Shown: positions 23,906-33,500 of the stretch, piece by piece
How the letters are laid out: every line of letters starts with the position of its first letter
Position numbering within the stretch: position 1 is the stretch's first letter
Source of the DNA: Ramazzottius varieornatus
Taxonomy: Eukaryota; Tardigrada; Eutardigrada; Parachela; Ramazzottiidae
Assembly (NCBI GenBank): GCA_001949185.1
Contig: BDGG01000013.1
Location: forward strand, 1,050,036-1,114,035
Direction of reading: 5' to 3'
Length of the DNA stretch: 64,000 nt
Made by a program: the position numbers and the translations under genes
The notes under the pieces: generated by a model
The model's database searches: none
The model's input: only the letters and a program-made list of their open reading frames with translations
What the model was told of the DNA's origin: nothing

Positions 23906-25334
23906 CACCTTCAGACGTTACCTCCGAGATCATCCCGACCGAGGCTTCGTACAAATGGTGCTGGACATTATCGATAACGGCGCGGACATTGGCTTCAACG
24001 GTCCCCGCTACCCTCGTTTCACAAAGAACTCCGCCACAGCAAGAGAGTTTAGCGAGGTTCTTCTTAAGTCTATTACGAAAGAGGTTGCCTCGGGCCACTC
24101 CGTGGGTCCGTTCTTTTCTCCCCCTTTTCCCAATTTCGTGGTCAGCTCCCTGGGCGTCCGCGAGAAGAAAACCGGAGGTCACCGCATCATCATGGATCTT
24201 TCCCGACCTTTCGGCGACTCTGTTAACGATCACATCAGCCCCGAGGACTACTCCCTTGCTTTCTGTTCCGTCGATGACGCATGCAACATGCTACAGACCG
24301 TTGGCAAAGGCGCACTCATGGCAAAGGAGGACGTAAAGGCAGCCTTCCGCCTAATTCCTGTCCGACCTCTGGACTGGCCTCTTCTCGGCTACATGGTAAG
24401 CGGCTCTTACTACTTCGACGTAGTTCTACCTTTCGGCTGCCGTTCCTCGCCCTTCCTTTTCTGCCTGTTCTCCTATGCGGTGCACTGGATACTCGAACAC
24501 CACACGCAGCACCACAATATTCTACACTACGTCGATGACTTCCTAATCATTGGCCGAACCGAGTGCCCTCACGTCGTGAGCGAAATGAGGCGGCTATGCC
24601 ACGAACTGGGCGTGCCCCTCGCCACCGAGAAAGCGGAAGGACCCTCGACCAGCTTGACCTTTCTCGGTATTCAGCTAGACTCCGTTGCACAAACGCTCAG
24701 TCTACCCCAGTCCAAAACCGACGAGATCATGGCTCTGTTGGTCACGTGGTCTGACGCTGACACCATCACCCGTACCGAACTACAAAGCCTAATCGGNCAG
24801 CTGCAGTTTNNNNNNNNNNNNNNNNNNNNNNNNNNNNNNNNNNNNNNNNNNNNNNNNNNCCGGCTCGACATCTTATGGTGGCGAACTTTTCTCCCTAAAT
24901 GGAATGGAAAGACTTCCTTCTTGGACATTAACTGGACCTGCAGCTCTGTCCTTCAGCTATACACAGACGCCTCCGCTACCTTAGGCATGGGCGGTTATTT
25001 TAACGGGCAATGGTTTCAGTCACGATGGCCGACATGGGTCATCGAAAAAGCGCCTTGTATTGAATATTTAGAAATGTTACCCATCCTCATAGCTCTCCTC
25101 GTTTGGGGCAAGTCATTTCACAGGAAACGCCTTGTCTTTCACTGCGATAACCTTGGAGCGGTTTTTGCGTGGGAGAAGTTAGGCTCCAGCAACAGCGCAG
25201 TACTAGACCTCATGCGGCGTATGACTACAATCGCCGCGGAAAATAATTTCACCCTTACCATCAAGCACATTAGCGGCGTCAATAACAATATTGCTGACGC
25301 TCTTTCGCGTTTTCAGAGAGGTTCCGCCAGATAG
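23727..25334 (+). CDS. Reverse transcriptase-RNase H (retrotransposon ORF2)
   Basis: The frame is open from 23727. The domain sequence proper begins about 23890 (RDHPDRGFVQMVLDII). RT motifs include GGHRIIMDLS, KEDVKAAFRLIPV and the catalytic YVDDFLIIG (Tyr-x-Asp-Asp, about 24528-24550). RNase H follows with LYTDAS, HCDNLGAVFAW and NIADALSRF. A run of 50 N (24810-24859) plus one N at 24797 interrupts the thumb/connection region. The frame is open on both sides, but the family usually has about 35-45 residues here, so the true gap is probably longer. It overlaps ORF3 by about 44 bases. Confidence 0.88.
   Translation: MASVPTSHAPMPSPTLAPTAKSQAIPASTATAIPIGTTATTGTNKAVVIPHKASTPLKSNTFRRYLRDHPDRGFVQMVLDIIDNGADIGFNGPRYPRFTKNSATAREFSEVLLKSITKEVASGHSVGPFFSPPFPNFVVSSLGVREKKTGGHRIIMDLSRPFGDSVNDHISPEDYSLAFCSVDDACNMLQTVGKGALMAKEDVKAAFRLIPVRPLDWPLLGYMVSGSYYFDVVLPFGCRSSPFLFCLFSYAVHWILEHHTQHHNILHYVDDFLIIGRTECPHVVSEMRRLCHELGVPLATEKAEGPSTSLTFLGIQLDSVAQTLSLPQSKTDEIMALLVTWSDADTITRTELQSLIXQLQFXXXXXXXXXXXXXXXXXRLDILWWRTFLPKWNGKTSFLDINWTCSSVLQLYTDASATLGMGGYFNGQWFQSRWPTWVIEKAPCIEYLEMLPILIALLVWGKSFHRKRLVFHCDNLGAVFAWEKLGSSNSAVLDLMRRMTTIAAENNFTLTIKHISGVNNNIADALSRFQRGSAR
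24810..24859. other. Assembly gap of 50 N inside ORF2
   Basis: Fifty unresolved bases (plus N at 24797) between LQF and RLDILWW of the RT. The round size suggests a placeholder rather than a measured length. Confidence 0.95.
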
Positions 25335-26358
25335 CACCAACGGCCGACACATACCCGGTCCACGTACCGAACGGACTCGAGGAATTGCAGCAGACCTACG
25401 ACCGCTGGTATCCCTGAAGTACCAGCGCGAGGTTAACGACCTGCTCCACCATCACATCGGCGCAAGCACGAGAGCCACCTACAGTGCCGCCGTCAGGCAG
25501 TTCACTCTGTTCTGCCAAAGTCATGCCCACGATCATTACCGGTGGTATCCGAACGTCATCCTACAGTACATAGGCTTCCTGCACACTAAACAAATTTCCT
25601 ACTCCACTGCGAAGGTTTACCTGAGTGGAATCAACAACAACTTCGTCGAACAAGGTCAAGAAAGTTTTCTCAAACACCCCGACATTGCGCGGTCCTTACA
25701 AGGCTTCAAACGCCTGCACCCCACGCCGAAAGATAGGAGGCTCCCAATCACTCTTACGACGCTACGTCACATGAAGCAACGTCTGACGTCAGAACCGTTA
25801 ATTTCGCCGCTTGACAAAGCCCTATTCTGGTCTGCCTGCACCTTAGCCTACTCTGGCTACCTGCGCGCCAGCGAGTTCACGGCAAGGAGGGGTCCTGCGT
25901 CCCACACACTACAATTTAGGGACGTAAAAGTCAAACAACAGTCGATCTCACTACTACTCCGAACGTCGAAAACTGATCAGTACGCAAAAGGAAACAAGAT
26001 ACGAATTCCCGCCACCGGTCGCTTCGTGTGTCCAGTAGCGGCGATCCGAGAGTACCTGCAACTACGCCCTGATACCGAGACACAGGACGGACCCTTCTTC
26101 GTCCGACTCCGGAGTGCGCCACTGACGCGCAGTTTCTTCGCCTCGACTTTGAAGAGCTGCCTAAGCGGATTTCCGAACGCGAGTCGCTATTCCACGCACA
26201 GTTTCCGCATCGGCGCCGCGACAGAAGCCTCTCGACAAGGACTGAACCCCGATGAGATTCGGCAAGCCGGTCGCTGGAAAAGCACATGCTACGCCGGATA
26301 CATACGGAAGAAGAGCTACGCGACTGAACTAAATATTTACTCTAACCTCTTAAATTAA
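25291..26358 (+). CDS. Tyrosine recombinase (retrotransposon ORF3)
   Basis: 355 codons. It would integrate the circular cDNA by site-specific recombination. The N-terminal half is a SAM-like core-binding domain (TRATYSAAVRQFTLFC). The catalytic half has Arg192 (GYLRASEF), Lys227 (RTSKTDQ), the HxxR box (THSFRIGAA, His303 and Arg306), Trp329 (AGRWKS) in the usual His/Trp position, and a nucleophile candidate Tyr334 or Tyr337 (CYAGYIRKK). All key positions are present, so the protein looks intact. It ends ten bases before repeat B1. Confidence 0.92.
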   Translation: MLTLFRVFREVPPDSTNGRHIPGPRTERTRGIAADLRPLVSLKYQREVNDLLHHHIGASTRATYSAAVRQFTLFCQSHAHDHYRWYPNVILQYIGFLHTKQISYSTAKVYLSGINNNFVEQGQESFLKHPDIARSLQGFKRLHPTPKDRRLPITLTTLRHMKQRLTSEPLISPLDKALFWSACTLAYSGYLRASEFTARRGPASHTLQFRDVKVKQQSISLLLRTSKTDQYAKGNKIRIPATGRFVCPVAAIREYLQLRPDTETQDGPFFVRLRSAPLTRSFFASTLKSCLSGFPNASRYSTHSFRIGAATEASRQGLNPDEIRQAGRWKSTCYAGYIRKKSYATELNIYSNLLN

Positions 26359-26368
26359 ATGCTTGCTT

Positions 26369-26520
26369 GGGGCCTCTGAGCTTGCTAACGGGACCGGCGC
26401 AGCTCAGAGTTTCTCCACCAACTTTACGACAGCTGCGTCGACGACGCCCATCGATGCGATCAGACGGCCCCACAGGCCAAACTTTGCCTCGTGTTCGTTT
26501 TGCTTCCATCATGTTAGAAC
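26369..26520 (+). repeat. Split direct repeat B1
   Basis: Begins GGGGCCTCTGAGCTTGCTAA directly after the recombinase stop. It is repeated as B2 at 26712-26863 with a single visible C/T difference (CAGGCCAAA versus CAGGCTAAA). Confidence 0.88.
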
Positions 26521-26523
26521 ATT

Positions 26524-26664
26524 AATGATAAAATTATTGTTCACGATAATTGTGTTTAATGGTCAGGTGATGGACTAGTTCCCATAGTAATTCTCGATCG
26601 CAGACGGACTTCGATGTGCCGAAGAATTCCCTGTGTCGCTTTATCGCTTTGTGAAACGTCTTGA
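26524..26664 (+). repeat. Split direct repeat A2
   Basis: Copy of the 5' repeat A1, placed between B1 and B2, as expected for Ngaro/PAT elements. It is followed by a 47-base unique spacer. Confidence 0.88.
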
Positions 26665-26711
26665 CCACCATCCCACCCTGCACGCTAATTAGCCGCGAAA
26701 GTTCAATAAAG

Positions 26712-26863
26712 GGGGCCTCTGAGCTTGCTAACGGGACCGGCGCAGCTCAGAGTTTCTCCACCAACTTTACGACAGCTGCGTCGACGACGCCCATCGATGC
26801 GATCAGACGGCCCCACAGGCTAAACTTTGCCTCGTGTTCGTTTTGCTTCCATCATGTTAGAAC
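26712..26863 (+). repeat. Split direct repeat B2 (3' end of the retrotransposon)
   Basis: Second copy of B1; its end at 26863 is taken as the right boundary of the element. No target-site duplication is evident, in keeping with tyrosine-recombinase integration. Confidence 0.88.
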
Positions 26864-26904
26864 GTTAACTCGTATGAATCGACAAACGCATTAGGTCTTT
26901 GGTT

Positions 26905-27326
26905 GGAATAGTACCAATCCTTTTACCACGCGCCCCCACCGCCAGTTGTGGGAGGCGGAGACAGATCGAAAGCACTTAGATACTATTGGTGCATGGGGTG
27001 ACACGCACGTGCATCTGTGAGGACTGAAGCGCATCTGACCGGAGCGTAACCATGTGCGACAACATTGAGGTTGTGCAGCGGGTTCGGGCATGGTTAATCT
27101 CGATTGTGTCTCGTCATACGGCGCCAGAATAGTGACGTCATGTACGCGGACTTTATGGTAACCGATTCGCATGCTGCGCCCCAGCATTTCATGCGGTACC
27201 ACCGTGCGAGTACAAGAGTACGGTGGAACGACATGCAGTTGCGCCTGAGACACGTCTAGAGTCAGCTGTTTTGGCCTATCTGGCTTGCCCCGTATGTCGG
27301 GTGGTAAAAGGATTGGCACTACATTA
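26905..27326. mobile_element. Non-autonomous element with about 25-base inverted ends
   Basis: TAGTACCAATCCTTTTACCAC at the left (about 26909-26929) is mirrored by GTGGTAAAAGGATTGGCACTA near 27300-27320. An internal pair around GTACCACCGTGCGAGTAC...GTACGGTGG adds a second hairpin. A long antisense ORF crosses it but shows no domain and spans both inverted ends, so I do not call a gene. Confidence 0.55.
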
Positions 27327-27419
27327 GAGTATCTGGACTTGAAAGGGCAGTACCTCCACAGATCGGTGTAACGAGGAGAAGTAAGCTGTCTGAAAATCAA
27401 CGATTGTAAAATTACAAAA

Positions 27420-27570
27420 AAAAATCCTCTGCGTCCGCACAGTACGTCCACGGAAGTGACAATGCGACCCCGTGGGGAATTTAACAGACAGTAAAGCTGG
27501 ACCGGTGTTGTATTTCATGTGGAGGTTGTACAATTATGAGTTGCGCGGACGCAGCGAATTTGCACAGTGA
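27420..27570. mobile_element. GCGGACGCAGCGAATT MITE, copy 1
   Basis: The ends are inverted copies (CCTCTGCGTCCGCACAGTAC and the right end GCGCGGACGCAGCG). The interior shares GACAGTAAAGCTGGACC-like sequence with the copy at 41378-41520 (CAATCAGTAAAGCCGGACC). The left end is eroded. Confidence 0.65.
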
Positions 27571-28293
27571 ACAGTTTTCCCTGCGAAACGCAGTCAATCA
27601 CACCCATCAAAACTCTTTTGGAAGACCTCCTGAAGTAGTTGTTTAAGGATTTACCGACGCTATACGTCTAGCCATCTGAGTGGATGCCACAAGACAACAG
27701 AAACTGGGCGGGCCATTCGCCACGTAAGTGCAAAGGGGAGATCTTTCGATCTTAACACCGGAAACAACTGCTAGTTTAGCACTGCCAAAATCTTATCCGC
27801 GGGGGCCCATTCTGACGTTACTTACTGGCCCTTGGGGTATGCCAAGGTTCCGTATTCTACTGACAGCCACTCATTTTTCAGTCGTAAAATCAAAGCTCTA
27901 GTCGAAAATAAATTTAAAGATTCAACGGGCACTAATGCCAGTCTCATCCCCAGTGCAATGTTAGTGCTTTTCCACCATCTCAAATTGAGTGAATGCGTAC
28001 AGCCAGTCCAGATCTACACGAAGGTGGTTGAGATCAACAGTCGGTCGGCATCTTCCCTTCCGATATCAATTCGTTAACTGATATCAAGTAAATCTCCAGC
28101 TTGTTCTGGTGGGTTTCGCTAAAAGCCAACGAATCGTCATGGTGCTCGTACGCATTGTCTCGAGACGAGATGAAATCAATGTGTACCTGTACTGGCTACA
28201 GTAATGGTTACAATTGAGTTCCGAAATGACCATGTAGGCAGAGACGGAGTGGTAGGCTTGTAACAATCCTTCCCCAGGCACATACGTACGTAC
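27571..28293. other. Intergenic, nothing recognised
   Basis: Only a short ORF without domain signal. No sequence matching the hinge or membrane exons of the receptor family was found here, although receptor C would need them at this side. Confidence 0.45.
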
Positions 28294-30115
28294 CTTGACA
28301 TCTCAAGTATCAGGGTTCATGTCTGACAGTTCCTCTTGAATCAAGCCATTCTCATCAAAGTTGAACTGGACAAAGCCAAGATCGAAACTTCGGCTGACAA
28401 ATTTCCCTAACAGCTGACGCCCACCGGTGTAGCCGGATGTGGTATTTTCCCTCCAGATTTCTTGCAGGACTATGCCAAGCAGCAGGAAAGCTTCCATGGA
28501 AGAAGAGACCAATGCGAGTGGCTACAATACAACTTCTCGTGCTGTTATAAGTGACGTCGGATATACGTTACGCAGAAGGAAATTCCTGTGACCGCTGCGG
28601 ACACGGGATAGGTCTTGTTACGGTGTAGCAACGGTTTTCCAACAACGGCTGCACTGCAGTGAAGACACTAAAAGCGATCTTGTTCCACCCTGATCTCATC
28701 TGTTGACCGTGCACCTTTTGTGATGGTGACAGGGCGCCTACTTACAAATTCGCCATCGCACATCCCTAGAAGACTGGCCTGAATCTGGAAATAGGATTAA
28801 CATCCGTTCTGGACCGCTCTTGTTTTACTGACAGTGTCGAGAACATGTTGGCGGATTGGATTCCTGCAGGATGCTTGTACAGTATAGGAAATGCTTTCCA
28901 TCCGGAGGTCACGTGGTCTTAAACCATTCATCAGTGGTAACTGACGTCACGTATTCACCAGAAAGGATGCACCTCCTACACTGTAACTTACCACAAGTCG
29001 GCGGAAGGGCACAGCTTGCCCAATGAACACCAAAACCGCAAGGACAAAAAAGCTATATCGACGAAGTGGTTTCGCATCACGTGCTACGAGCGGTGAGTAT
29101 AACATTGTTAATAGGCTTATCGATGAGAGATGTTGTCGTGCAACTACGCCTGGCACTCCATGAACGAATCATTACAGACATTAAGCTGCCTCTGTATTAA
29201 CACACCTCGGCTGATGACTCGGAAGCTCCACAGTTCTCGATTGAAGATCATCGATTTTTTGGAGGTGATGTCATATAGTGGAACATACATATTGTGCTCC
29301 CGTAGCAGTGGGACCAGTCGATCGGATATGGTGTGGAATCCGCTGTTAGCACTTAGGTCATGCACTAGGACCACAGTGGACCATTGGTAAAATTCTAACA
29401 TCAAGAAGAATGTCCCAAGAGTTGAAACGAAGGAGGTGGGCGTGGTTGTTATTGCTGTCGGGGTTGGGATTTTGTCCCGAAGCGACCCATGGTCCACAGA
29501 TCTAAAGCGGGAAACTTGTCATTAGCTGCTACATGACAAAGCGCGTTCGCGACAAGTGTCTGGCGGAACTGGTCTTACGTGGTGATCATGAGAACGTTCC
29601 AACTGGCAAGCAAAGCGTTCATCTCAGCAAACTCCGAACACACTGCAGAAAACCCTGGTCGTGAACGCTGTCGCGTAAGCCAAAAACAATTAGGGGAACT
29701 ACCATATTCGGGACGATGAAGGCGTAGACATTCGCTTTGGTCCGCGTCTTGTACTGTGGTATCATTCGGACATGACGAAGCTGGTTTGGCTCGTCAGCGT
29801 GGCGCAGTCTGAGCTGAATGACTCGTTGACCTGGTATGTATTGGTCGGGTTAAAATGACGTCTGTGATCTTCCCGAAAGGAAGACGCTGCAAGGTTGAAG
29901 GAAGGGCCAAGATAGTGCAGCGAAATCGTGGTGGGATCTGTGACCACTCCAAAGGTCACTATTTCCACCTGTCGTGGGCCATGGGTGCCAACTAAGAAGC
30001 TTGAACATACGACGAATAGAAGCCGCAGGGCTCCGGTCAAAGCAACATACATTGGAGCGTCGGTAATTAAGGTAACACGGACAAAATGTTCGGAACACCA
30101 ACTGAGCTCGCGCAC
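28294..30115 (-). pseudogene. Receptor C: decayed ANF-receptor paralog
   Basis: Homologous exons can be placed at about 30115-29690 (exon 1), 29642-29579 (64 bases, CSEFAEMNALLASWN), 29501-29206 (296 bases, SLRDKIPTPTAITTTPTS), 29083-28992 (AVLVFIGQAVPFRRL), 28784-28746 (39 bases, LLGMCDGEF) and 28521-28294 (FDLGFVQFNFDE). The damage is plain. Exon 1 meets a TGA where receptor D has Trp, with about five extra bases just after it. The exon equivalent to 31869-31651 of D is not found in the expected gap. The last recognisable exon has a TGA in its final codons. No hinge or membrane exon follows. A truncated secreted product is possible but unlikely. It is closest to D by shared words, so it probably arose from a B/C/D-type tandem duplication. 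Confidence 0.75.
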
Positions 30116-30564
30116 AGTACTGGACAGACAGCGTCACTTACTGACATCTGCCAAACGCGGTACCGCAAAAAGTAAGTAATTTCAGTCACTTGATGCGTAC
30201 TATGTACGCTTGGTGTTTTCGATCGGTGATTTGTAGGGTGTGGAATAGGATAAACTGATTTGTTTTCAGGCCAATGAGCCTGTGCGGTTAGTTTAATTGT
30301 CCAGGAAAGGAAGAGTTTTTATTGCTAAATAATTTGCAGATGTTGAGATTCCGGTCATGTTATCCCGGGCGGGATGCAAAAATGGCAATCACTGCCGACA
30401 TACAGTAGGCGCCTGGTTCCAACGTAGAGCCTGATACTCAAGACTCAGCATGAGTGACGCCGTAAGAACGCATTTATTACTTTATTTCATAACGACTTAT
30501 TCATTTGCGGCACAATCCCACTCCTGCAGGGGAACTTTCGCGATGGGACAGCACTTGTTTCAGA
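30116..30564. other. Short intergenic gap between receptors C and D
   Basis: No repeat or gene noticed. It holds the presumed promoter of C and the 3' flank of D. Confidence 0.4.
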
Positions 30565-33500
30565 TCAACGTAAAAAAGAAGAAGAAAATTCACAGCTCAT
30601 CGACTTCAATCTATCAACAGAATCAGATGAAGTGGCTCGACATGGTGAACAAGGGCTTGTTAACTGAAGAACCTCTTGCTGTTTGAAGCTCAAAGTTACC
30701 CAGGGAAATCCAGTGGTCCGTGAATTTGGGATGTCCGTGGTTACTGGAAAAAACGGCCGAATAACATCTTTCCTCACGCGAAATCTGCTGATATTATAGA
30801 AAGGCTCCTTGTACCTGTACCAGCAAACAGCGCTCACAAGGCCGACGAACGCTAATCCAAGTAACGTAAGCAGTACTACAATCTCAGACGCCTTCAGCAA
30901 AATACTACCTGTGAACAAAGAAGTGTGGAATAAATACGTGGGTATGGACGAGTACCGACAATACCGTGGCCCAAGCCTAACCAATCGGACTCTCGCACAA
31001 TCAGTGTCCCCAACATACAACGGGTTTCTTTATTGGTGTCTGAAACGCGCTATATCATAACGGATGAAACCTTTGACTGCAATGGATGGACAGTGTTAAT
31101 GGACCTACCTGGAACACATGGGCCACGATTTCCGGCATATCCGCAAACTGGCATGTTGAGTGGGACGGTGTTCGAAGAGTTAGCTGGTCCACCCCAGTCG
31201 ACATCAGCTAGTTTACGAACTGTCTTGGTTCCCTTATATTCCAGTCGCAGCACTGGCTACAGCAAAAGCCATTGTTTTGTAAAGATTTGCGAACGACAGC
31301 ATTCGGTGACGATTCTTCCTCAAAACTTACTCTGAACTCTCCGGTAACCGGATCCATATCCGAGAGCTCTTCATGAATCAAACGCTGGCCGTACTCGTCG
31401 AAGTCGAATTGGACGAACCCCAGGTCAAAACTTCGATTGAGAAACTTTTTTGTAAGCTGCCGCCCGCCGACGTATCCTCCTGTTGCGTTACCGCTCCACA
31501 TTTCCTCCAACACCATACCGAGCATCAAAAATGCCGCCATCGATGAAGACACTATTGCCAGTGGCTACAAAGTGGTTAGATATACATGTACTCTGACACA
31601 ACGTTCGAGCGGATAGGCTGTGTGGCTAAAGGATGTCAACCATAACTAACCGCCTCGGAAATAGGATAATATTTTTTGTATGGAGAAACGTAGCCTGTGT
31701 TGATCGCTTTGTTTGACGTGCGATTAGATATCGCGTATACTGAAACATCAGGCTCTAAGAGCAGAACCGAACGAAAAGCTTCCCGAGCTATGGTGTCGTT
31801 TGAATCGCCGTAGTTCCAAGTGATGTATCCAAGAGCCTTCGCCTTGGACACACTGACAATGATGTACACCTGGAAAGATATTGCATTAATTGTACATACG
31901 TGTGTACAGTGTACGACAAAATTAACCGTTAAAAATGGGCGTAATTCTGCAGCTGGAGCTCCTTCCAAACTCAGCCAATGAGAATTATATTTTGCTGCAT
32001 GCGCAATTTTCATTGGCTTCATCCATCTTGCTCCCTCCAACACCCATTTTTAACGGCTTATTTTGTCGTACACTGCGCATACGCCCTGTAACGATAACGT
32101 GTTGCAAAGAATACGTTTAACTCACGTAATCGCCGTTGCACATTCCAAGAAGGCTGGCCTGAATCTGAAAGTATGGATTTGGTCAGTTTCGGACAATACT
32201 GCCTCATACAGTAATCCGTTTTTAGTTAACACCCTGCCGAACTCGCACTTTCATATCCGAATACTACTATGGGGGAAATTAAGATACCACACTTTGTGAC
32301 TAGTTGGGACAAGAGGTGAGGTCTACAATCGACCAATTACCACTCACGAAGCGGCACATAGGGTACCTTGTGTCTACTCCACCCCTCTATACAGCAAGCT
32401 GCGCCACTCACCGAATCGACGCGCCAAACTTTCGGAATTATTTCTGACCACTGGACAGTTGGCAGGCGGAACATAAAATTTGTCATTAGTCGTAGCGAAG
32501 TGTATGGGTTCTGATTCTAATTTTTTTGAGAGCTTTCTGTCCAGCTCAAGCAAAAACTGGCTAAAAAACAAAGACATTTTTTCAGTGATGCCGAAAGCTG
32601 CTAGCCAGCGATCGTTTTCTCCCGGCATTACGTCCGTGTTTACGCAGGCAAAGACAAAAGTTCCACCATCAAGAACATCAGACAGAATTTTTCATAGCAG
32701 TTTTACTGTGCGCTGGGACAGTGGGTATCCCCCTTGGTCTACAGGGTGTTAAACACAGCGTAACAGGCGGAACGTACCACAAGTTGGCGGAAAGGCAAAG
32801 CCTGACCAATGAACACTAAAACTGCAATGAGTAAACATTTCCATACTATTGCAAATAACATACCTACCGTGCACAAAAAGCACCGCTGCACGATCTTCCC
32901 ATTTGGATTTGTTACCCGGTTTGCAGTTGTGAGTCACGGTGTACAAGTAGGTGCTCCCAACTGGAAACCGGAAAAGGATCCCAATGGAAGACTTTGCGGG
33001 GTTGCATTTGTACACTGTACACAGCGACCACACGCGAATGAAGTGACTACACACCAGTAAAACCGGATATACTTGAGGAACGGAAATACCGTACCTCGAC
33101 TAATTAGTCGGAAGCTGCTCAACTCTTGGCCAAAGTTCATCGATTTCTTGGAGGTGATGTCAATTAGCAACACTTGCATGTTGTGTTCACGTAGTAATGG
33201 GACTAACCGATCGGCTATTGGGTGGTAACCGCTATTGGCACTCAGATCATGAACAACGACCACGGTAGACCATTGGAAAAACTCCAGCATTAAGAAGAAT
33301 GTCCCAAGAGTTGAAACGAAGGAGGTGGGCGTGGTTGTTATTGCTGTCGGTGTTATGGATTTGTCTCGGAGGGATCCATGGTCCAGCACTCTGGGAAGCC
33401 ATATATATTCAACAGTACCTTCTGTGCTAATTTCAGCGTTAACCACAATACTGTGATACCGAAATACACTTGGATTGATCTCTGTCTTAAGTTGCACCCC

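Larger units (their letters stand above)
22382..26863 (+). mobile_element. Ngaro/PAT-type tyrosine-recombinase (DIRS-group) retrotransposon
   Basis: About 4.5 kb with three overlapping ORFs (gag-like, RT-RNase H, tyrosine recombinase). It has split direct repeats in the order A1 - ORFs - B1 - A2 - B2. A1 (22382-22522) and A2 (26524-26664) match over 141 bases with no difference that I see. B1 (26369-26520) and B2 (26712-26863) differ at one position in 152. Split direct repeats are the mark of the Ngaro/PAT lineage; DIRS1-like elements have inverted termini. No integrase, no methyltransferase ORF and no long terminal repeats are present. Open ORFs and near-identical repeats indicate a recent insertion. 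The only defect is an assembly gap in the RT ORF. Confidence 0.92.

Noticed and set aside
22382-26863. Endogenous retrovirus or LTR retrotransposon
   Set aside because: There are no LTRs, no integrase and no protease. Split direct repeats plus a tyrosine recombinase define the DIRS/Ngaro group instead.
26891-27451. 186-codon minus-strand ORF
   Set aside because: It spans both inverted ends of a non-autonomous element, is rich in Cys, Arg and His without domain pattern, and has no splice or start support. It is probably fortuitous.
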